A stretch of DNA of 64,000 bases from Pseudisothecium myosuroides (GCA_951799445.1 OX637295.1:24056001-24120000), one strand, 5' to 3'; shown: positions 12,451-23,833, counted from the first letter of the stretch. Translations and numbers: made by a program. The notes: generated by a model from the sequence alone, not told the origin.

Positions 12451-14017
12451 ATGGCTGCATCAACCTCGAAGAGTCCGCCAGAGAAGAAGAAGGCTCCACG
12501 CTTGCAACTGTTGCTATTTGGACCATTGGAGGCTGACGGCAACAACTATATGAGGTGGAACATCGATGCCAAGACACACATGACTGCGGAGGGGTGGGAA
12601 GGCGCCCTGATTTCTCCAATACCGGAGGGCGTATCAACTGCAACAAAAAGTTGGGCGTTGGTTCTGTCACCGAACGGGAGCTAATTGATAAGACTCTCCA
12701 AACTTTTCCCTCTGCTTCTGCCTTGTTAGCTCAGCAATATCGCAACATGAGGTTTACAACACACTCGGAACTAATGTCCTACTTGCTACTAGCCGAAAAG
12801 GAACAACATGTGCTCTTGCAGAATGAAGAACGCAAACCGGCCAGGGAGGTGAACACCACGGAGTTACCGACCAGGAGACCACGGGGCAACCAAAAGTTGA
12901 AGCGACAGCAGCCCAACCGACCATACCCCCCAAAATCAAATGATAAGTCATCTGATCACAACTCTTCTAGCTTCCAATCTAGGTTAGAATCTCGCAATTG
13001 CCACAAGTGTGGACGCTCTGGTCACTTGCAACGAAATTGTCGGTCCACCGAATGTAGCAAGTGTGGTCGTTTTGGTCATGCATCTAAGGATTGTCGAACC
13101 GGTAAATGTCAAAAGTGTGGTCGACCAGGCCATGTGTCACAAAGTTGTAGGGCCGGTGAGTATATTGTTGAGATGTACAAGGAGCTACAACAACTTAGGA
13201 AGGGTCAGAGAGAGTCTCACTCCCTAGATGCTCCATCTCTAGATGGAACTGACCCCGAAAACTACATGACGATCACGTCAGTTTATAACACATCTAGCAA
13301 GTCAAAGGCAGATGAGGACATAGTCCTGATTGATAGTGGATCCACTCACACGATCCTTAGGGATCCAAAGTACTTTGAATTTTTGAGACATGGTTCCGAA
13401 GCCTGGCAGACCTGTGAACTGAGCACAGTAGCTGGAAGACGGACTTTAAAGTTCCGTGAGGGCCAGGCACGTGTCACACTGCCTGGAGGCGCCACCCTCA
13501 TTTGTGACCATGCCATGTATGCGCCGGAGGCTAATCGAAGCCTGATCAGCTTTCGAGACCTCCGGGCAAATGGTATTCATGTCCTGACCTCGGTCAAGGA
13601 CGGTAAGGAGACACTTGACCTTTGGCAAGAGCAAATTTGCCTTGCCACCGCACAATGCGGAGCAAGTGGCCTGTATGAGCTTGTAATTTCCCGTCTGCCT
13701 AGCGGACGTAAAACTGTTCCACCTAGTGGAAGCTCTTCATACTCAGTGATCGCTCCAAGTAAGACCAGTTTGTGGCATGGACGCATGGGTCACCCAGGAG
13801 CTACGATGTTCAGGAGGATGTTACCCCTGCTTACGGGACATGAGGTTTGTACCAGCGATGCAAACAAGGTTGGAGCGTGTGATGCCTGTGCCCAAGGAAA
13901 GCTGATTTTGAAGCCTTCACGTTGGAAGCTGCCAAGCAAGCTTCCACCTCCGCTCCAACGACTTCAAGGTGACATCTGTGGCCCCATCACTCCTGCATCA
14001 GGACCCTTCAGAAATTT
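12451..14017 (+). pseudogene. Copia gag-protease-integrase remnant with internal deletion and frameshift
   Basis: The gag start MAASTSKSPPEKKKAP is at 12451. Its frame is lost at about 12,660-12,668, where the middle of the capsid domain is missing, and the gag C-terminal part (ELIDKTLQTFPSASALLAQQ) continues in another frame. Three CCHC zinc knuckles follow in tandem (about 12,998-13,149): CHKCGRSGHLQRNC, CSKCGRFGHASKDC and CQKCGRPGHVSQSC. Next are the aspartic protease motif VLIDSGSTHT (about 13,325), the pre-integrase zinc-binding segment LWHGRMGHPG...CDACAQGK (about 13,769-13,905) and the first residues of integrase (GDICGPITPASGPFR). The integrase core is gone. Confidence 0.9.
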
Positions 14018-14251
14018 CAGATGCACCAAGCTAGTCCTCTTTCCGCTCCCATGATGGGACGAAGTCGAACTCTGGATGACCCCTACTGTCCTTGCGAGGA
14101 GGAGGAGGAGGAGTTTCCTGACAAAACCCGGTACCTCGCAGCAGTAGGAGCTCTCAACTACTTGTCTACATATACTAGGCCTGACATTTCTTTTGCTACA
14201 AGTGTCTTAGCTCGTCATAGTACAAGAGGCCGGCATGCGTTTGTTGCATGA
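14018..14251 (+). pseudogene. Copia reverse transcriptase C-terminal remnant
   Basis: Directly after the integrase start, in another frame, the sequence resumes near the end of copia reverse transcriptase: FQMHQASPLSAPM...RYLAAVGALNYLSTYTRPDI. It ends at a stop shortly after LARHS. The RNase H region is absent. The join lies within agaaatttcag, where both sides can be read, so the deletion may have used a few bases of microhomology. Confidence 0.85.
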
Positions 14252-14360
14252 GATAGTTCCTCAGTAGAAGTTACACTCTTTTCTGTCTGTGGGATTTTTC
14301 CTAATTTAGGTTTTCATCACAGATCAGTTTTTAATGAGGTAACTATTGATCGAGGAGGAG

Positions 14361-14669
14361 TGTTGAAGTAGTAGTTAACTCAGAGTTAGAATAGTAATTA
14401 ACCCAACTACTTCTATCCAGATGACTGTACTCCTAGTGCTACTACGGGATGACAAACATTGGATGATTAAAAATTAGAACGATCTACTAGTCACCTTGTA
14501 TAATTAGACACCTAGTCTGAATATATATACTATCATCTTCCCCGGATGTGGGGTAGAGGTATTCTCTTGTTTATATTTGTGTTGATTGTTATGCTTAGAG
14601 CTTGTGCCTTCACCACAGTCTGTGCCTTCACCACACGTTAGTTGTTACTTTTATCTCTCTGTCACAACA
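14361..14669 (+). repeat. 3' LTR of the copia element
   Basis: It matches the 5' LTR apart from about three substitutions and the two-base difference in the TATA run. It begins directly after the purine tract and is followed by the second ATTAC. Confidence 0.95.
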
Positions 14670-14674
14670 ATTAC

Positions 14675-16370
14675 AATAGCAAGCATTATATTCTTAAGTA
14701 GATGCTTTTACCTCCTAGACAACCTAAGACATTGCATTTGTAGATACCATATATAGTCTCATAAAATCTACATCACGAAGAAAAATATGGTTATATCTTC
14801 ATATATGCATTGCAGACTATAGTAGAAATTTGGACTTTAATACAACACAACATCCAGTGAAAGACAACAATATTACAATACAAAATGCAAATAGACAATT
14901 GAAAATGTTTGGTTAGGAAGTCTTGTTAGACTATTTTGAGTCTAACATCCTCGCAAAAAGAATTCAAATTTGAGCGTCATCAATTAGCGCCATCGAGGGG
15001 AAAGAAAAAGACATGTCATAGATTGCGGTCTATATAATAAATGTCAAACTTTCAGTGAATCCTCTTCCTTTGGTTTCTATCTAAGGAGTAAGTAAATTTG
15101 TTCAAACTAAATTATAAACTTAATTTAGGATGATGAGAATTTAGCCATTTAAGGTTCTTGGCGCCCAAAATTACCTAGGGGGAGAGTTGTTTTGTTTTAT
15201 TTTTAGATTTCTCATTAATTCTATGGAGTATTTTTTAATATAAATTCTAATTTTTTATTCTTCAGTAAAAATATTTTTTAATGCAATTGAAGCTTATGAT
15301 AAGAAAAGAAATTATTTTTTTATTTTTTTATTCTTTTCATAGAGGGTTTGTAGTAAGTTGCTCTCATCTTGTTGAATTTTGATTGATTTTCAACCATTAA
15401 AGTAAAAAAATAAAGTGAAGTTAACACACCTTGATTAAATGTGGAATAGTGGGGTGACTTTAGGTGGTAGATTCAAGTGAATCCCAAATGCTGCAATTTC
15501 TAAAAATGAGAACTCAAGATGAATGCCATGAAGAAAAGAAAAATCAATCAACCGTGCGTCACGCAAGTGGACAAAAGTCATCACCCAAACCATGGCCGAT
15601 TAATATACGAAGAATATGCGCAAACAAAGGAACGTTAGTTAGCACGAACAACAATATGGATAGCAGTTGTCAGGAGAGTTTCAAAAGTGCATGGAATGGA
15701 ATTTGTTTGCTCACTTGCTCCCACGCCATATTGGCCGCACCCCCCCGCAGAATCAAGAAGCTCTTCTGGGCTGAATTGAATTGAAATGAAATGAAATTTG
15801 GTGGACTTGGGCTTGTCTGATGCGGATGGACTCCTCCTCGCGTCCCATCTCCCCAAAACCCAGTTAATGAAGCCCCACAAGCCTGATTTTGTGACACAGA
15901 AAGGGGGCGACGAGGGCCAGGTTTTGCAGATTTGCAGATCTTGAATTGTCCCGCTTCCCGAGGTTCCCGAGGCCGCCTCTTGGCTGCACGTCTATGTGGG
16001 CTAGCGTGTGGAATGGCTTCCCTGGAGTTTGAGAATTTCATGGCAATCTTTTGATTCTTCTTATGCTCCAGGTCTCTAGCTCAGCTCGAGTTGGAGTTAT
16101 GCAGGCGAGTTGTTGTTGCGCCCCACAGGCATCAGGCCACCACTGCATGGGCGGCCAGCCCAGTTCAGTTCAGTTCAGTTCAGTTCACAAGGGTGAACTC
16201 TGGAAACTCAGACTCAATTTCAGCTTTGATTGGGGGTTTGGGAGGCGGAGGCGTGTGTGTACAGTAGACGAGCGTCGTCGCTTCACCCTAGGGAATGACA
16301 AAAAAAAATCCTCAGACTTGGCGTGGCGTAACCTGTGGGATTCTCTGGACCATATATGCTTTGGAGCTGG
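14675..16370. other. Unassigned DNA flanking the copia insertion
   Basis: 14,675-15,600 is AT-rich without recognisable content. 15,600-16,370 is GC-richer, with a CAGTT microsatellite at 16161-16186 and overlapping frames of up to 130 codons that show no domain. Confidence 0.35.
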
Positions 16371-16376
16371 TAAGGT

Positions 16377-16497
16377 AGGAGGTGCACAAACCGACCATTT
16401 AAGAGCATTTTGGCTTAGGAGGTGCACAAAACCGACCATTTAAGAGTATTTTAGCTTAGGAGGTGCACAAATTGACCATCTAAGAGCATTTTGGCCT
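16377..16497. repeat. Tandem array, three units of 40-41 bases
   Basis: Units start at 16377, 16417 and 16458. The core is aggaggtgcacaaaccgacc followed by atttaagagcattttggctt. The first unit overlaps the element's own end, so the array looks like repeated slippage of the terminal sequence. Confidence 0.9.
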
Positions 16498-16948
16498 AGG
16501 ATGTCTTCTATGCTAATCAAAGCATTTTCTAACATGAAAAATTGTCTGTTTGTTTCAAAAAAACAAAACAATAAAGCATTTTCTAACAAATTTTGAGAGG
16601 AAGAAGAAAGGGAGACACATCCATTACAATTTGATTTGTAATTTTTAGAGTTAAACTGAATTAGATATGATTTTCTAAAGATCACAATAGTAGCCAAGGT
16701 GCTATTTGAGTCCATAGGTGTAGCCATGAAATGTCAAACACTTGTCCTTTAATGGTACAAATGGAGTCCAAAAATGAAGGTGTGCAATAACCTTAAACTG
16801 CAACAATATAGTGCATGTAATTGCCTGGGATGACACATAGTCTCCCACCACTCATAACTCTACAATATGTACACTAAAATTTTGTCTACTTCCAAATCAA
16901 ACTCAATCTCCAACCATTCCTAAAATTGTGCAATGAGAATCCCAAATT

Positions 16949-17124
16949 GGCACCAATTCATCAATGGGCCATTTTTCATTCCTACAGTGACGATTCATGG
17001 TACACTTATAGGAGAAGTTCGTGGAGCATGGACATAGGCACCAATTCATCAATGGGCCATTTTTCATTCCTACAGTGACGATTCATGGTACACTTATAGG
17101 AGAAGTTCGTGGAGCATGGACATA
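16949..17124. repeat. Perfect 88-base tandem duplication
   Basis: 16949-17036 and 17037-17124 are identical (ggcaccaattcatcaatggg to gtggagcatggacata). Complete identity marks a recent event. Confidence 0.95.
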
Positions 17125-17144
17125 ATTAGCACCTCCTACCTTAA

Positions 17145-18084
17145 TTAACCCCTAAAGGACCATTGTCCCTACAGGGGACAAATGCGTTTTCGGGCAGGTA
17201 CCTACGGGCTGAAATTTTCTCCTGATTTTTTGAAACTTCTTTTGGAGGTAGAAAAACTGATTAGCTTCAAGGGAATATAATTTTTTTCACAATCGGTGCC
17301 CGGGAAAAAAAGTTATGACCATATAAGCTCAAAACAGGCTTCGGGGGGCAGCTCGGGCAGCAAAAAAAAAAGGGACAAAAATTTGAATTTTTTTTTTAAT
17401 ATTTTTTTTCTCATAGATTATATTTTTGGCTTTCCGGAAAGCTTTGATTCATTTCATTTGGATATGTTATGAGAAAGTTATGGACATTCTTGTTTTTCGG
17501 GCAATTAAAGCATTTTCTTGAAAAAAATAACTTTGGGATTCATTTCTGAATGCAATTTTTCAAATTTTTCAATTTTTTTTTTTTGGGATGGTCTGATTTA
17601 CTTGTTAGAACAATCTCACCATTGGGATTAGTGCATTTTAATTCCATCTAAAATATATGAATGTTTTAGATTTTCCTTCTATCTTGTACCTACATCTACT
17701 TAACAATTTTTTTAAGAATGATAGTTAAGTTTTTTTTTAATATTTTTTTTTTCTAGACTCTCAACTCAATTCTCCACTATATAAAATAAAAGCTCAAAAC
17801 TCTGTAGTGCAAAAGTTTTAAGTTAAAAATGTTTAAAGTCAAAAAATCTAGTCCCGCAATGTGCTGAAAAACTTGTTTTTTTCACTTTAAATGCAAATAT
17901 CTTGCAATCTGTGCGGTCAAAAATTCTAAAAAAAATTCCACACATTCTTATACTAGTTAGGTGTAAGATCCTACGGTTGGATGTGAAAAAAAAACATTTT
18001 TCAAATTTTTTTACTCTTTGCTATAGAAATGGCAGTTTTCAGTGTTTTTTGGCAGAAAAAAGGCCTCGGTCCTTTAGGGGTTAA
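17145..18084. mobile_element. T4 element copy, B end left
   Basis: It is 940 bases long. The left end is ttaacccctaaaggaccat with hairpin tgtccctacaggggaca and then gggcaggtacctacgggctg. The right end is the A end, with ggcagaaaaaaggcctcg before gtcctttaggggttaa. The left TTAA directly abuts the CCTTAA end of the element at 16371-17143. Confidence 0.9.
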
Positions 18085-18134
18085 TTAAAGGTAAGTGTAC
18101 CAATAATTGTCACTAATAGCATAGTTGTTGCTAT

Positions 18135-19086
18135 TTAACCCCTAAAGGATTCGGGGTGTTTTCCAAGAGAAATTGCCAAAAATGACCATTTTTTAGCGCA
18201 TTGCCCAAAATTGATAATGAAAACCTTTTTTAAAATTTTCAACTTGTGCAAAAGTTTCGTAGAATATATGGAAATGTGTTGGAAAATTTTCAGCCTGTTT
18301 GACCGAGTGGAGTAAAAGATTATAACGTTTGAAGTGAGAAAAAAAGCATTTTTTTCATTCCTGAGAAGTGGGGTCAATAGTCTTCGGGTCCTCTTGAAGC
18401 AAAATTTCTGCTCTTGATGAATTTGAATCTCTCTATTGTTGAGTTGTAAATCTTGTTAGGTAAACTCATTCAAAATTTGAGAAGCAAATATGGAATCTAG
18501 CTTATTCTCAACCTCCTTGCAATGCAAGGAAATACACTTACCAATCATTTTTTGATGGTTTCTTGTGCAATGAGGAAATTTTTTCTTTAAAATCCAAACA
18601 TTGAAAAAGTTGAAGACAAATATTTGGAATATGTGGAATTTTTTTGAAGAAATTTGACTTTATTGATTGCAAGATAATTGGGCTTGAAGTTATAAGAAAA
18701 TGCTTTTTTTTCTTATAATTACCCTGACATAACTAACAAAGTTTGACTCCTCTTTAGAATGTGATTTGAGAAATTTATTTCATTTTTTACAATTTTTTGA
18801 CACATTTTATTAGTTACATACAAGCCAAATTTCAAGAGTTGATGAGGGGCTTAGCATAAGATGCCCCAAAGATGCCCAAATTGCTTGATTTGTCCAAATT
18901 TATCTAGGCAACATAATTTTGATTTGGGCATCCGATTGGAATTTTTAAAATTCCCTATGAAGGGGGGGAATGTTTCCATCTTGTATCAAAACTTCATGAA
19001 CATCTTACCAAAATCGACTTATAGGAATCTACCAAAGTTTTTATATAATTATATGTTGAATGGAAACTTGGTCCTTCGAGGATTAA
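18135..19086. mobile_element. T4 element copy, divergent, A-like end left
   Basis: The left end is ttaacccctaaaggattcgg followed by aattgccaaaaatgacc. The right end is ggtccttcgaggattaa. It is 952 bases long. The interior matches other copies only weakly, so it belongs to an older subfamily. Confidence 0.6.
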
Positions 19087-19537
19087 TATAAATTATCTTT
19101 ATTGATCTTTTTAGCAAGTGAAAGAGTATTTTAACTTACTTTAGCATGCATTATTTAGACACCATAAGAATGACTTATGAATTTTTAAATCATTATCTCT
19201 AGCTAGGTATTCCAAAAATTGACACTAGGCTCTTGTTGTCTCTCATGTTTTGATTGTGTAACATCCATTTATCTTCTTCCCAAAAGTATCCCTTCATATT
19301 AAATGGAAATAAAACATTGAGTGTCAATTTGGGTCTCACTAAAGAGGGAGAACACGCTTAAGAAACTAAAGGGATATGTTTAAGTTCGTAATGTGTTACT
19401 ATTGAAAACACTATTTTTCCTTTTAAAGACCATAGGTTCAAATTTCAAACAACAAATGAACACAAATACATTCCAGACACACAAAAATGCTTTTCGTTTC
19501 ATCCATCAATTTTTTTGAAGATAGTTGAGTAAGTTCT

Positions 19538-19995
19538 TTAACATTTATATAATAAAGACTTAGAGACTTTGTTTTGATAATATTCTATAATTCAAAAGGG
19601 AACAATAGGTATGGCCTCCAAATTAACTTTTTTAGTTCAAAAAAGACCCTTCAAAAATGACTAGAATAAGAATATAAATAAATAAAACCCTTCAAAGATC
19701 AATACAATTAGAATTTAATATTTTGAACTTAAAGGAAAATAATTCTTGTGAAAAATCACAAATATTCAATAAAACAATTGATTTTAGAAAGAACTTTTAA
19801 TTTTTGGCTTCAAATTTTATTGAAAAATATTGGTTTGTGTACCAACTGATTTAACCGAATGGATATGATATATGGATCATATTATACAACTATTGTTTGA
19901 GAGTTATAATTAAATTATTATTCTAAGTTGCATTTAATAAATGTATCTTCTTAATTTTCAAAATTTGGACTATCCCCTAGTCCTCAAGGGGTTAA
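19538..19995 (-). repeat. T4-related segment, inverted partner of 21717-22176
   Basis: The right end is gtcctcaaggggttaa. Read on the minus strand, the segment aligns imperfectly along its length with 21717-22176; shared phrases include atgcaact, aataataatttaat and a gatcc...catatcatatcc block. The left border is ttaacattta, a TTAA but without the C-rich end. It may be a half element or a separate subfamily. Confidence 0.5.
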
Positions 19996-20224
19996 TGAAC
20001 ACAAAGAGAAAAATTCCTCTATGATGAGTACTTGGTAAGCTTCAATGCACTTGTGGGAAATCTTGAGGATGATATTTCATGATTGTGATATGCCATCGAA
20101 GTGTAGATGGAGAGGAAAAATAACTGAAAGTCCAAGCCTATTTCATGTGCATTCCTAATGAATGAAAAACTCAATGATATTGTGTATCTCTTCTATTAAG
20201 TTTGCATGGTATATTCTTCTATAT

Positions 20225-21060
20225 TTAGGTGCTATATTTGTTTGTTTGTCACGTTGAGATCTCCCGGACCATGCGTCCCTCGGTGGCTTGCTTGGTACCG
20301 TTGGAAAGCCCTCGGCAAGGAGGGGGTGCACGGGCTTGGTTTCGTGGCGTTTGGACCGACGGTGGAAAAGTTATGGATTTTTGAGTTATTTTTTGTTCTT
20401 AAAAATTACTAAATTATGCTAAATTATGTATCTTTTGAACCGTGTGTCAAATTATCACGTTCTTGGTACCGTTGGAAAGCCCGTGGCGAGGAGGGATGCA
20501 TGGGCTTTGTTTTGTGACATTGGGACCTACAGTGGGAAGGTTATGGATTTTTGAGTTATTTTTGGTTTTTAAATGACTTTTATTTTTGTTTTGGATGTGG
20601 CAACGACACAGGGCTACACTAGTCTATACTTTAAGACAGGGCATTTGTTTTGTTTTGTTTTGTTTGTTTGTTTGTCACGTTGAGATCTCCCGGACTGTGC
20701 ATCCCCCGGCGGCGTGTTTGGTACCGTTGGAAAGCCCTTTGGGGAGTAGGGGTGCATGGGCTTGGTTTTGTGGCATTTGGACCTACGGTGTGAAAGTTAT
20801 GGATTTTTTGAGTTATTTTTGGATCTTAAAATTACTAAATTATGCTAAATTATGTATTTTTTGAACCGTGAGTCAAATTATTATGTTCTTGGTACCGTTG
20901 GAAAGCCCTCGGCTAAGAGGGGTGCTTGGGCTTTGTTTCATGGTATTTGGACCCACGATCAGAAAGTTATGGATTTTTTAGCTATTTTGGGTTTAAAAAA
21001 TGACTTTTACTTTTGTTTTGATTGTGGCAACGGCACAGGGCTATACTAGTTCACACTAAT
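20225..21060. repeat. Tandem duplication, two units of about 426 bases
   Basis: cacgttgagatctcccgg occurs at 20250 and 20676. Each unit also contains two sub-repeats built around ttggtaccgttggaaagccc and aaagttatggattttt. The units end at caacgacacagggctacact-like text. A diverged copy lies inverted at 61,300-61,560. The open frames here (68-92 codons) merely repeat one another. Confidence 0.85.
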
Positions 21061-21254
21061 AATAGATGAATGCTTTGGAAATAAGTGTTTCCGTTTGTGT
21101 ACCTAAAACAAAGCAGCTATAATTGTGGAAGCTGAAAATAGACCGGGGTTTCAAAAGTTAATTGTGGAGGTCTTGAGTCCATAGTTTTAAATTATGTCAA
21201 ATGTGACTTTGTGAGCTCTATGGTAGTATTGGAAGATGATGAAATTAGTCTCTC

Positions 21255-21720
21255 TTAACCTCTAAATGTCCAAGGCTTTTTTGAGCTTCATGGAATTTGT
21301 TCTAAATTGAATAAAAAAAAGCATTTTGATAAGTTTTATAAGATTTTTTGGATTGTAACCGTAGACATTGAAACTAAGATAGGTTAGATATCATGTGGGA
21401 AAAGAAACACAAAAACATCACTAGTATGGATTGAAAGATTTTATTATGTTTGATCATGAGGGTGTCAAAATTGTGAAAGTATTCATTTTCAAAATTGGAT
21501 TTAGATGCTAGAACTAGACTTCAAAAAGAATTTTTGAAAAACATCAAATACTAAAAATAATAACTTGGTTAGTAAGCTTTTATTTAACTTCAAAGTATAG
21601 TTGAAACTTCTCTTAGGCTTGATTGCTTGTATGTGTTGTTTGCAATGGATTTCCATTTGTTTCAACATATATATATATTTTCAACACAAAAATTTGGTGC
21701 CTTGGACATTTAGGGGTTAC
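21255..21720. mobile_element. Short T4-end element (466 bases)
   Basis: The terminal inverted repeats are about 21 bases and nearly perfect: ttaacctctaaatgtccaag at the left, cttggacatttaggggtta at the right. The right border is TTAC. The left half resembles the element at 61993 (gagcttc...gaattt, then gataagtttcat-like). It is half the usual family length. Confidence 0.75.
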
Positions 21721-22180
21721 CCCCCTAATAGACCAAAGGTAGTGTATAATTCTAAAATTGTGAGGATGTATTATAAAATGCAACTTGAATAATAATTTAA
21801 TGATGATTCTAAAACAATACTTGTAAAATATAATCCGTACATCATATCCATACGATCACATTAACTATTACATGAACTCATATTTTTTCAATGAAATTTT
21901 CAACAAAACATTGAAAATTCCATCTAAAATCAAGTATAGATTGAATATTTGTGATTCTTAGAAGAATATTTTTCCTTTTAATTCAAAATGTGAAGTTCTA
22001 ATCATAGTGATTTTTGAAGATTTTTATTTCTACTTTTTGATTCAAGTCATTTTTGAAGGGTCATTTTTTGAACTCAAAAAGTTACTTTTAGATACCCTAA
22101 ACCTACCATTTGGTATCTTTTTGAAATTATCAAATATTGTGCTAAACAAAGTTTCCAGAATCTATAGATTCACTTATTTA
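21717..22180 (+). repeat. T4-related segment between two T4 elements
   Basis: It starts at ttaccccccctaatagacc, sharing its border with the preceding element, and ends at TTTA, the border of the next. It is homologous in inverted orientation to 19538-19995. No coding potential is seen. Confidence 0.5.
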
Positions 22181-23103
22181 CACCTAAACGTATTTGACTA
22201 TGTTTTCACCAAAGCGCTCCAAAATTGCCATTTCTAATACAAGTACCAAATTTTAGAAAAAAACATTTTTCGGCACATGCAACCGTAGGATCTTGTAGTA
22301 AACTAGATTGAGAAGATGTGGAAAAATTTCAAAAATTTTCACCGTGTGGATTGGAAGATATTAGCATTTGAATTGATAAAAATCCATTTTTTGTCCTTGC
22401 TAAAAAATGGGCAGCTGCCCTTCACAAGGTCACATTTGTATGAAAAAATGTCCAAAATGGTGGTTACTCTTTGGATTCATTCTTTAAGGCAAGTTGGCTA
22501 CATGCTTGAAAAATATCAGATCATTTGAAATTGTACAACATATAGGAAAAAAATAGTAAGTAGAAAGAAGAGAATGATTCAAAGTGCTAAATTGTCAAGA
22601 ATTTAGTTATGGAATTGAAAAATGCCAATTCCAATGGTTGTAATGTTGTAATAAACAATCTACACCCAATGTTTTTATTTTTTTTCCAAAAATATTGAAA
22701 ATTGAGTTAAATAAAATTTATTTTAGGATAGAGATTCCATAACTACCTTCAACCTAAAACTCCCAATAACTTTCTTATCATTAATCAAAATGGAATGATT
22801 CAAAGCTTTCCACGTACATATAAGTCTATAAAACCAATTTCAATTATTTATTTATTTATTAAAAGTGATTTTTAAAGAATTTATTTGAGCTGCCCAGGTT
22901 GCCCTACTGAATGTGGAAAATTACATATCATACAATAACTTTTTAACCATGTAGTCAAAAGTTACAAAATTGTTGGGCCTTAAAGCTACTCCTCGGGCAC
23001 ATGTTGTGTGAAAATTTCAAAGAAAAAAAACATTCCATTTGTAGTGAGCTACCCAAAATCACTATGTTGCCAAAAAGCAATGTTTAGGCATTTAGGGGGT
23101 TAA
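22177..23103. mobile_element. T4 element copy, A end left
   Basis: The left end, tttacacctaaacgtatttg, leads to gttttcaccaaagcgctcc and aaattgccatttctaatac. The right end is aggcatttagggggttaa, preceded by ctatgttgccaaaaagc. It matches 28372-29601 in inverted orientation. It is 927 bases long. Confidence 0.75.
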
Positions 23104-23170
23104 TAGTCTTGGGATATGATGTGGATGTTTTGAATGGATTGAAAATGTGTTACGATGAAATAAAATTAAT

Positions 23171-23244
23171 GTAAACTACGCAATTCAAAGCCAAATGGGA
23201 GCAAGCCCATTGTAGGAAAAGTTATATTAGTGGTGTACATTTCA

Positions 23245-23275
<31 letters not shown>

Positions 23276-23833
23276 GAACAAATGGAAAGTACCATTGTAT
23301 TAAACTGGAACCAGATAACAACAGCCATGCCGAAGCTGGCGAACGAAGAGAAAAGAGCAAGGAGCAAGACAAAGACAAACAAAAAAGAAACCAAAACAAG
23401 GAACAACTACGCAAAGGAGCAGATGTCTGGACCCTTTCTGTTCCAAACGATAATAGGCCCACTCCTAGAAGCTAACACTGGAGATTGGAGCCAAATACTA
23501 TCAAACTTGGACCAAATGACATCTTGACGTTGAGGATGTTGCCTAGCACTGATCTGAGCTTTAAGTTGCGCTGCCCTTCCTGAGTCTAAGAGAGCATTCC
23601 ACAATTTGTCTTGTAAGAGGGTTTGGGGCCAGGTGTTCCTAGAGAATACGGTGTTGTTGCGAGCGATCCATATAAGCCATAAAGAAGATCCCCTAAGTAG
23701 TGACCAGATAGTACGGAGGCTAGTAAACCGCCGTGGAAAGGTAGAGCCAAAAACAAAACTTTAATGTACACTACTAATATAATTTTACTCACAATGGGCT
23801 TGCGTCCATTTGGCTTGGAATGGGGTAGTTTAC
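23171..23833. mobile_element. Long-inverted-repeat element split by a LINE fragment
   Basis: Terminal inverted repeats are about 75 bases and roughly 85% alike. They begin gtaaactac and include aagcccattg and gtgtacatt. Without the insert the two arms nearly meet, so the original was a near-perfect fold-back of about 160 bases. No clear target duplication was found; long arms suggest a MULE-like or fold-back element. Confidence 0.7.
23249..23753 (-). pseudogene. 5'-truncated LINE tail with poly(A)
   Basis: On the minus strand the segment ends in a run of about 28 A (plus-strand T at 23249-23276). Its upstream part encodes SLWLIWIARNNTVFSRNTW and later AQISARQHPQRQDVIW, which resemble the zinc-binding tail (zf-RVT region) of plant LINE reverse transcriptases. 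CAAAAC flanks both sides (23243-23248 and 23754-23759), fitting a short target duplication. There are no other LINE domains. Confidence 0.65.

Larger units (their letters stand above)
12046..14674 (+). mobile_element. Non-autonomous Ty1/copia LTR retrotransposon with ATTAC target duplication
   Basis: The ATTAC target duplication lies at 12046-12050 and 14670-14674. LTRs are 12051-12361 and 14361-14669, both TG...CA. A primer-binding-like site (ttatcagcacgat) directly follows the 5' LTR, as in plant copia elements primed by an internal part of initiator tRNA-Met. A purine tract (cgaggaggag) directly precedes the 3' LTR. The LTRs differ by about three substitutions and one two-base indel, so insertion was recent. 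The internal region is only about 2 kb against 4-5 kb for an intact element. It lacks nearly all of integrase, most of reverse transcriptase and all of RNase H, so movement would need proteins from another copy. Confidence 0.95.
16371..17143. mobile_element. TAAGGTAGG-type element with internal tandem repeats
   Basis: Ends are taaggtaggaggtgcac and agcacctcctacctta, with TA borders. It holds a 3 x 40-base array and a perfect 2 x 88-base duplication. It ends exactly where the T4 copy at 17145 begins. Confidence 0.75.

Noticed and set aside
15670..16443. Opposed frames of 123 and 130 codons in a GC-richer segment
   Set aside because: No recognisable domain, and both include microsatellite sequence.
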